Shown here: one piece after another, positions 6,646-8,351 of the stretch
How the letters are laid out: each line of letters begins with the position of its first letter
Position numbering within the stretch: position 1 is the stretch's first letter
Assembly: GCA_018060635.1 (NCBI GenBank)
Contig: JAGOVR010000062.1
Coordinates: forward strand, 1 to 8,351
Length of the DNA: 8,351 bases
Source: Bacteriovoracaceae bacterium
GTDB taxonomy: Bacteria > Bdellovibrionota > Bacteriovoracia > Bacteriovoracales > Bacteriovoracaceae
Direction of reading: 5' to 3'
Program-made: the position numbers and the translations under genes
Notes under the pieces: generated by a model
The model's input: only the letters and a program-made list of their open reading frames with translations
The model's database searches: none
What the model was told of the DNA's origin: nothing

Positions 6646-7695
6646 TTATAAAAGAATGAGCATGGCATCGCCGTAAGAATAAAAACGGTAGCGTTGGTTT
6701 ATCGCCTCTTGGTAAATCCTATGTGTTTCTTCTCTCCCTACCAGTGCACTTACTAAGATAAACAAACTAGAAGCTGGTAAATGAAAATTGGTAATAAGTC
6801 CCTTAATGGTTTTAATTTTTTTTCCTGGGTACAAAAAAATATCAGTTTCTCCCCTTGTGGCTTCAATGTCTGGCTGTAAACTTTCCAAAACTCTTAGGGA
6901 AGTTGTTCCTACTGCCACTAGATTTCCTTGGGCCTTTTTTATTTTATAAGCATTAAGAGCATCTAATTCAAAAATTTCATGATGCATTTTATGCTTACGA
7001 ATATCACTCTCTTTCACTGGGAAAAACGTCCCCGGCCCCACGTGCAAAGTCACTTTGCTCAAAGGATGCCCTCTCTCTTCTAAACTATAAAGAAGCTCTG
7101 GCGTAAAATGAAGCCCTGCCGTAGGAGCGGCAACAGAACCTAAATGCTTAGCATAAACGGTTTGATAAGAATCCCGATCTTTCTCATCACTCTTCCCTGC
7201 TCTAATATAAGGAGGAAGGGGAATATGTGCTTGAGCTAAAACGATTTCTAAATCTAAGACACTAAAAGAAAGACCAAAAGTCCCATCTTCATAAATTTCT
7301 TCTAGAGTGGCATCAAAGTAAGGAGTGCGATAGACATCTCCTTTTTTTTTCTTAGAAGTAGTCTTTAATAAAACAGGATAAATTTTTCGTCCTCGTTCTT
7401 CTCTGACCTGTAAACTCAGTAAAAAAATTTCACACTCTCCTCCTGTTTGTTTCTGTGCAAAAATACGGCAAGGAAAAACCTTGGACTCATTCACAACTAA
7501 AGTACTTTGAGTGGGAAGATAATCTCCTAAATTTAAAAAAGAAGTATGACTTATTTCTTTGGTTTTACATTTATAAATCAAAAGCCTGGAATGATGTCGC
7601 CCCTCAATAGGACGGTCCGCAATAAGCTCTGCAGGCAGATCATACTGATAGTCTTTTAAATCATACGAAAAAGAGGATAAACTTGTTATGGACAT
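6646..7695 (-). CDS. queA: S-adenosylmethionine:tRNA ribosyltransferase-isomerase
   Basis: QueA transfers and rearranges the ribose part of S-adenosylmethionine onto preQ1 in tRNA, giving epoxyqueuosine, the step after Tgt. The 349-residue product is full length (E. coli has 356). Family motifs are intact: YDLPAELIADRP at 18-29, VVNESKVFPCRIF at 67-79, TGGECEIFLL at 84-93, IPLPPYIRAG at 158-167, YQTVYAKHLGSVAAPTAGLHFT at 177-198, HVGPGTFFPV at 218-227, GTTSLRVLESL at 263-273, TDIFLYPG at 284-291, TNFHLPASS at 302-310, and the C-terminal YSYGDAMLI. The ATG used is the only start in frame; an in-frame TAA lies 22-24 nt upstream. No Shine-Dalgarno sequence precedes it, so initiation may be leaderless or SD-independent. 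It is the first gene of the minus-strand block and diverges from the plus-strand gene across 29 nt. Confidence 0.97.
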   Translation of the reverse strand: MSITSLSSFSYDLKDYQYDLPAELIADRPIEGRHHSRLLIYKCKTKEISHTSFLNLGDYLPTQSTLVVNESKVFPCRIFAQKQTGGECEIFLLSLQVREERGRKIYPVLLKTTSKKKKGDVYRTPYFDATLEEIYEDGTFGLSFSVLDLEIVLAQAHIPLPPYIRAGKSDEKDRDSYQTVYAKHLGSVAAPTAGLHFTPELLYSLEERGHPLSKVTLHVGPGTFFPVKESDIRKHKMHHEIFELDALNAYKIKKAQGNLVAVGTTSLRVLESLQPDIEATRGETDIFLYPGKKIKTIKGLITNFHLPASSLFILVSALVGREETHRIYQEAINQRYRFYSYGDAMLILL

Positions 7696-7724
7696 GAGAC
7701 GGGATGTAACATAAATTTAAATTA

Positions 7725-7994
7725 ATGACTATATTTTCAATGTTTTTAATCCTTTTTTTTTGTTCTTTGTCTTTGGAGGCACAAGAAGAAATAAATTTAT
7801 CAGAAAGATTGCAAGATGAGATGATGCATCTTGAAAGTTTAGTTAAGACACCTCTCCCAACTTACTCTCGGGCTGTACTCCAAGAGAGCGTGACACCTGA
7901 TTTAAATGAACCCTCCGATGAAGTCTCCTTATCTTCTGCCGCTCCGTTAAGAAACTCACCTTCTCCTGTTAAATTAAAAAGGCGCAGAGATTAA
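7725..7994 (+). CDS. Small exported protein of unknown function
   Basis: I do not recognise this 89-residue protein. It starts with a likely Sec signal peptide (MTIFSMFLILFF, then a polar end) with possible cleavage after SLEA near residue 19. The Cys at 13 is preceded by LFF, which is not a lipobox. The mature part begins with an acidic, helix-prone stretch (LSERLQDEMMHLESLV, about 25-40). A Pro- and Ser-rich, probably disordered region follows, ending in a basic KLKRRRD tail. A second ATG at 7740-7742 is possible, but neither start has a Shine-Dalgarno sequence. The stop is immediately followed by the next plus-strand ATG, so both genes are probably co-transcribed and may act together at the envelope. 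The signal-peptide codons contain a run of nine T. It is believed to be real because of the signal peptide, the exact junction with the next gene and neighbour-like codon use. Confidence 0.65.
   Translation: MTIFSMFLILFFCSLSLEAQEEINLSERLQDEMMHLESLVKTPLPTYSRAVLQESVTPDLNEPSDEVSLSSAAPLRNSPSPVKLKRRRD
7728..7733 (-). promoter_or_regulatory. Possible -10 element for the queA operon
   Basis: TATAGT on the minus strand matches the sigma-70 -10 consensus at five of six positions. It would place transcription start about 25 nt before the queA ATG. No clear -35 hexamer sits 17 nt upstream, but the upstream DNA is A-rich on this strand, including a run of nine A. The element overlaps the first codons of the divergent plus-strand gene. 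The call rests on position and one hexamer only. Confidence 0.25.
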
Positions 7995-8351
7995 ATGAAA
8001 CTTTTCTTATTTTTCTTTTTCTCTTTTCCTTTCTCATTTTTTTGTTTTGCCCACGAATTAGTTCTTATCAAAAATATTTCTGACAGTACTAGTTTTTCTA
8101 CCAATCAAACTGAAAGAGAAGGGCTCTTTGTAGGACAGCAAGCTCTTTTTTCTAAAGGCAGAAAAACTTTGTTGGCCCAAGTAAGCATTCTCGGAAGTGA
8201 AAGTGTCTTATGGGAAGTCATAGAGCCTTCCGAAAAATTATTTTTTGTTGTAGGTGATAGTGTCACGTATTCTCCCTCTTCTGCCACAGATGAACCTCTT
8301 TTGCAGGTCTCTGCCCAAGCACAAAATTCCAAAGAGTTGTCTAAAACACCA
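7995..8351 (+). CDS. Exported protein of unknown function, 3' end outside the window
   Basis: This reading frame is open from the ATG at 7995 to the window edge, giving 119 residues with no stop. It opens with a clear signal peptide: MKLF and a long Phe-rich hydrophobic core, with probable cleavage after FCFA at residue 19, leaving HELVLIKN as the mature N-terminus. About residues 40-93 alternate hydrophobic and polar residues with GQQALFSKG, LLAQVSILGS, LWEVIEP and VVGDSVTYSP, suggesting a small all-beta domain. The visible C-terminal part is Ser-, Gln- and Ala-rich. I cannot assign a family. The start abuts the TAA of the preceding gene, implying coupled expression. The opposite strand also has an open stretch at 8105-8332, but the signal peptide and gene junction favour the plus-strand reading. 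Full length and any C-terminal domain, for example an outer-membrane barrel, cannot be judged from here. Confidence 0.75.
   Translation, partial: MKLFLFFFFSFPFSFFCFAHELVLIKNISDSTSFSTNQTEREGLFVGQQALFSKGRKTLLAQVSILGSESVLWEVIEPSEKLFFVVGDSVTYSPSSATDEPLLQVSAQAQNSKELSKTP

Noticed and set aside
7725..7790. Lipoprotein signal in the small plus-strand protein
   Set aside because: The Cys at residue 13 is preceded by LFF, which does not fit the lipobox requirement for a small residue before Cys.
8105..8332. Open reading frame on the minus strand, 75 codons
   Set aside because: It lies opposite the plus-strand exported-protein gene, which has a signal peptide and a tight junction with its neighbour. 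The minus-strand product shows no family motif.

Overview
The window is a low-GC stretch from a Gram-negative bacterium. Nine tightly packed genes lie on the minus strand, and two small exported-protein genes start divergently on the plus strand at the right end. Gram-negative is inferred from three things: separate secD and secF genes with yajC, the queA/tgt pair in the same block as yajC-secD-secF (as in E. coli and many proteobacteria), and Sec-type signal peptides. The AT-rich composition and a TatA starting MFGLGFGELL would fit a Bdellovibrionota or former-deltaproteobacterial genome. That placement is an inference with low confidence.

Read in the direction of transcription (right to left), the minus-strand order is: queA, then a three-gene polar amino-acid ABC transporter (periplasmic binding protein, single permease, ATPase), then tgt, yajC, tatA, secD and secF. 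Spacing is that of one operon. The permease follows the binding protein by 3 nt. The ATPase start abuts the permease stop. The ATPase overlaps tgt by 14 nt. yajC is 18 nt from tgt, tatA is 9 nt from yajC and secF is 12 nt from secD. The only larger gaps are 65 nt (queA to binding protein) and 60 nt (tatA to secD). I see no convincing terminator in the window.

Functionally the block joins tRNA queuosine modification (Tgt inserts preQ1 and QueA builds epoxyqueuosine), amino-acid import, and inner-membrane export machinery (YajC, SecD, SecF and a TatA-type subunit). The unusual parts are the ABC transporter between queA and tgt, and the tat gene between yajC and secD.

At the right end, 29 nt separate the queA start from a plus-strand gene for an 89-residue exported protein I do not recognise. 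It is followed without a gap by a second exported protein of unknown function that runs off the window. Neither divergent start has a visible Shine-Dalgarno sequence. No RNA genes, insertion sequences, CRISPR arrays or prophage features were found, and no gene-free stretch exceeds 65 nt. The nine minus-strand genes all belong to known families, and the only unassigned genes are the two plus-strand ones.
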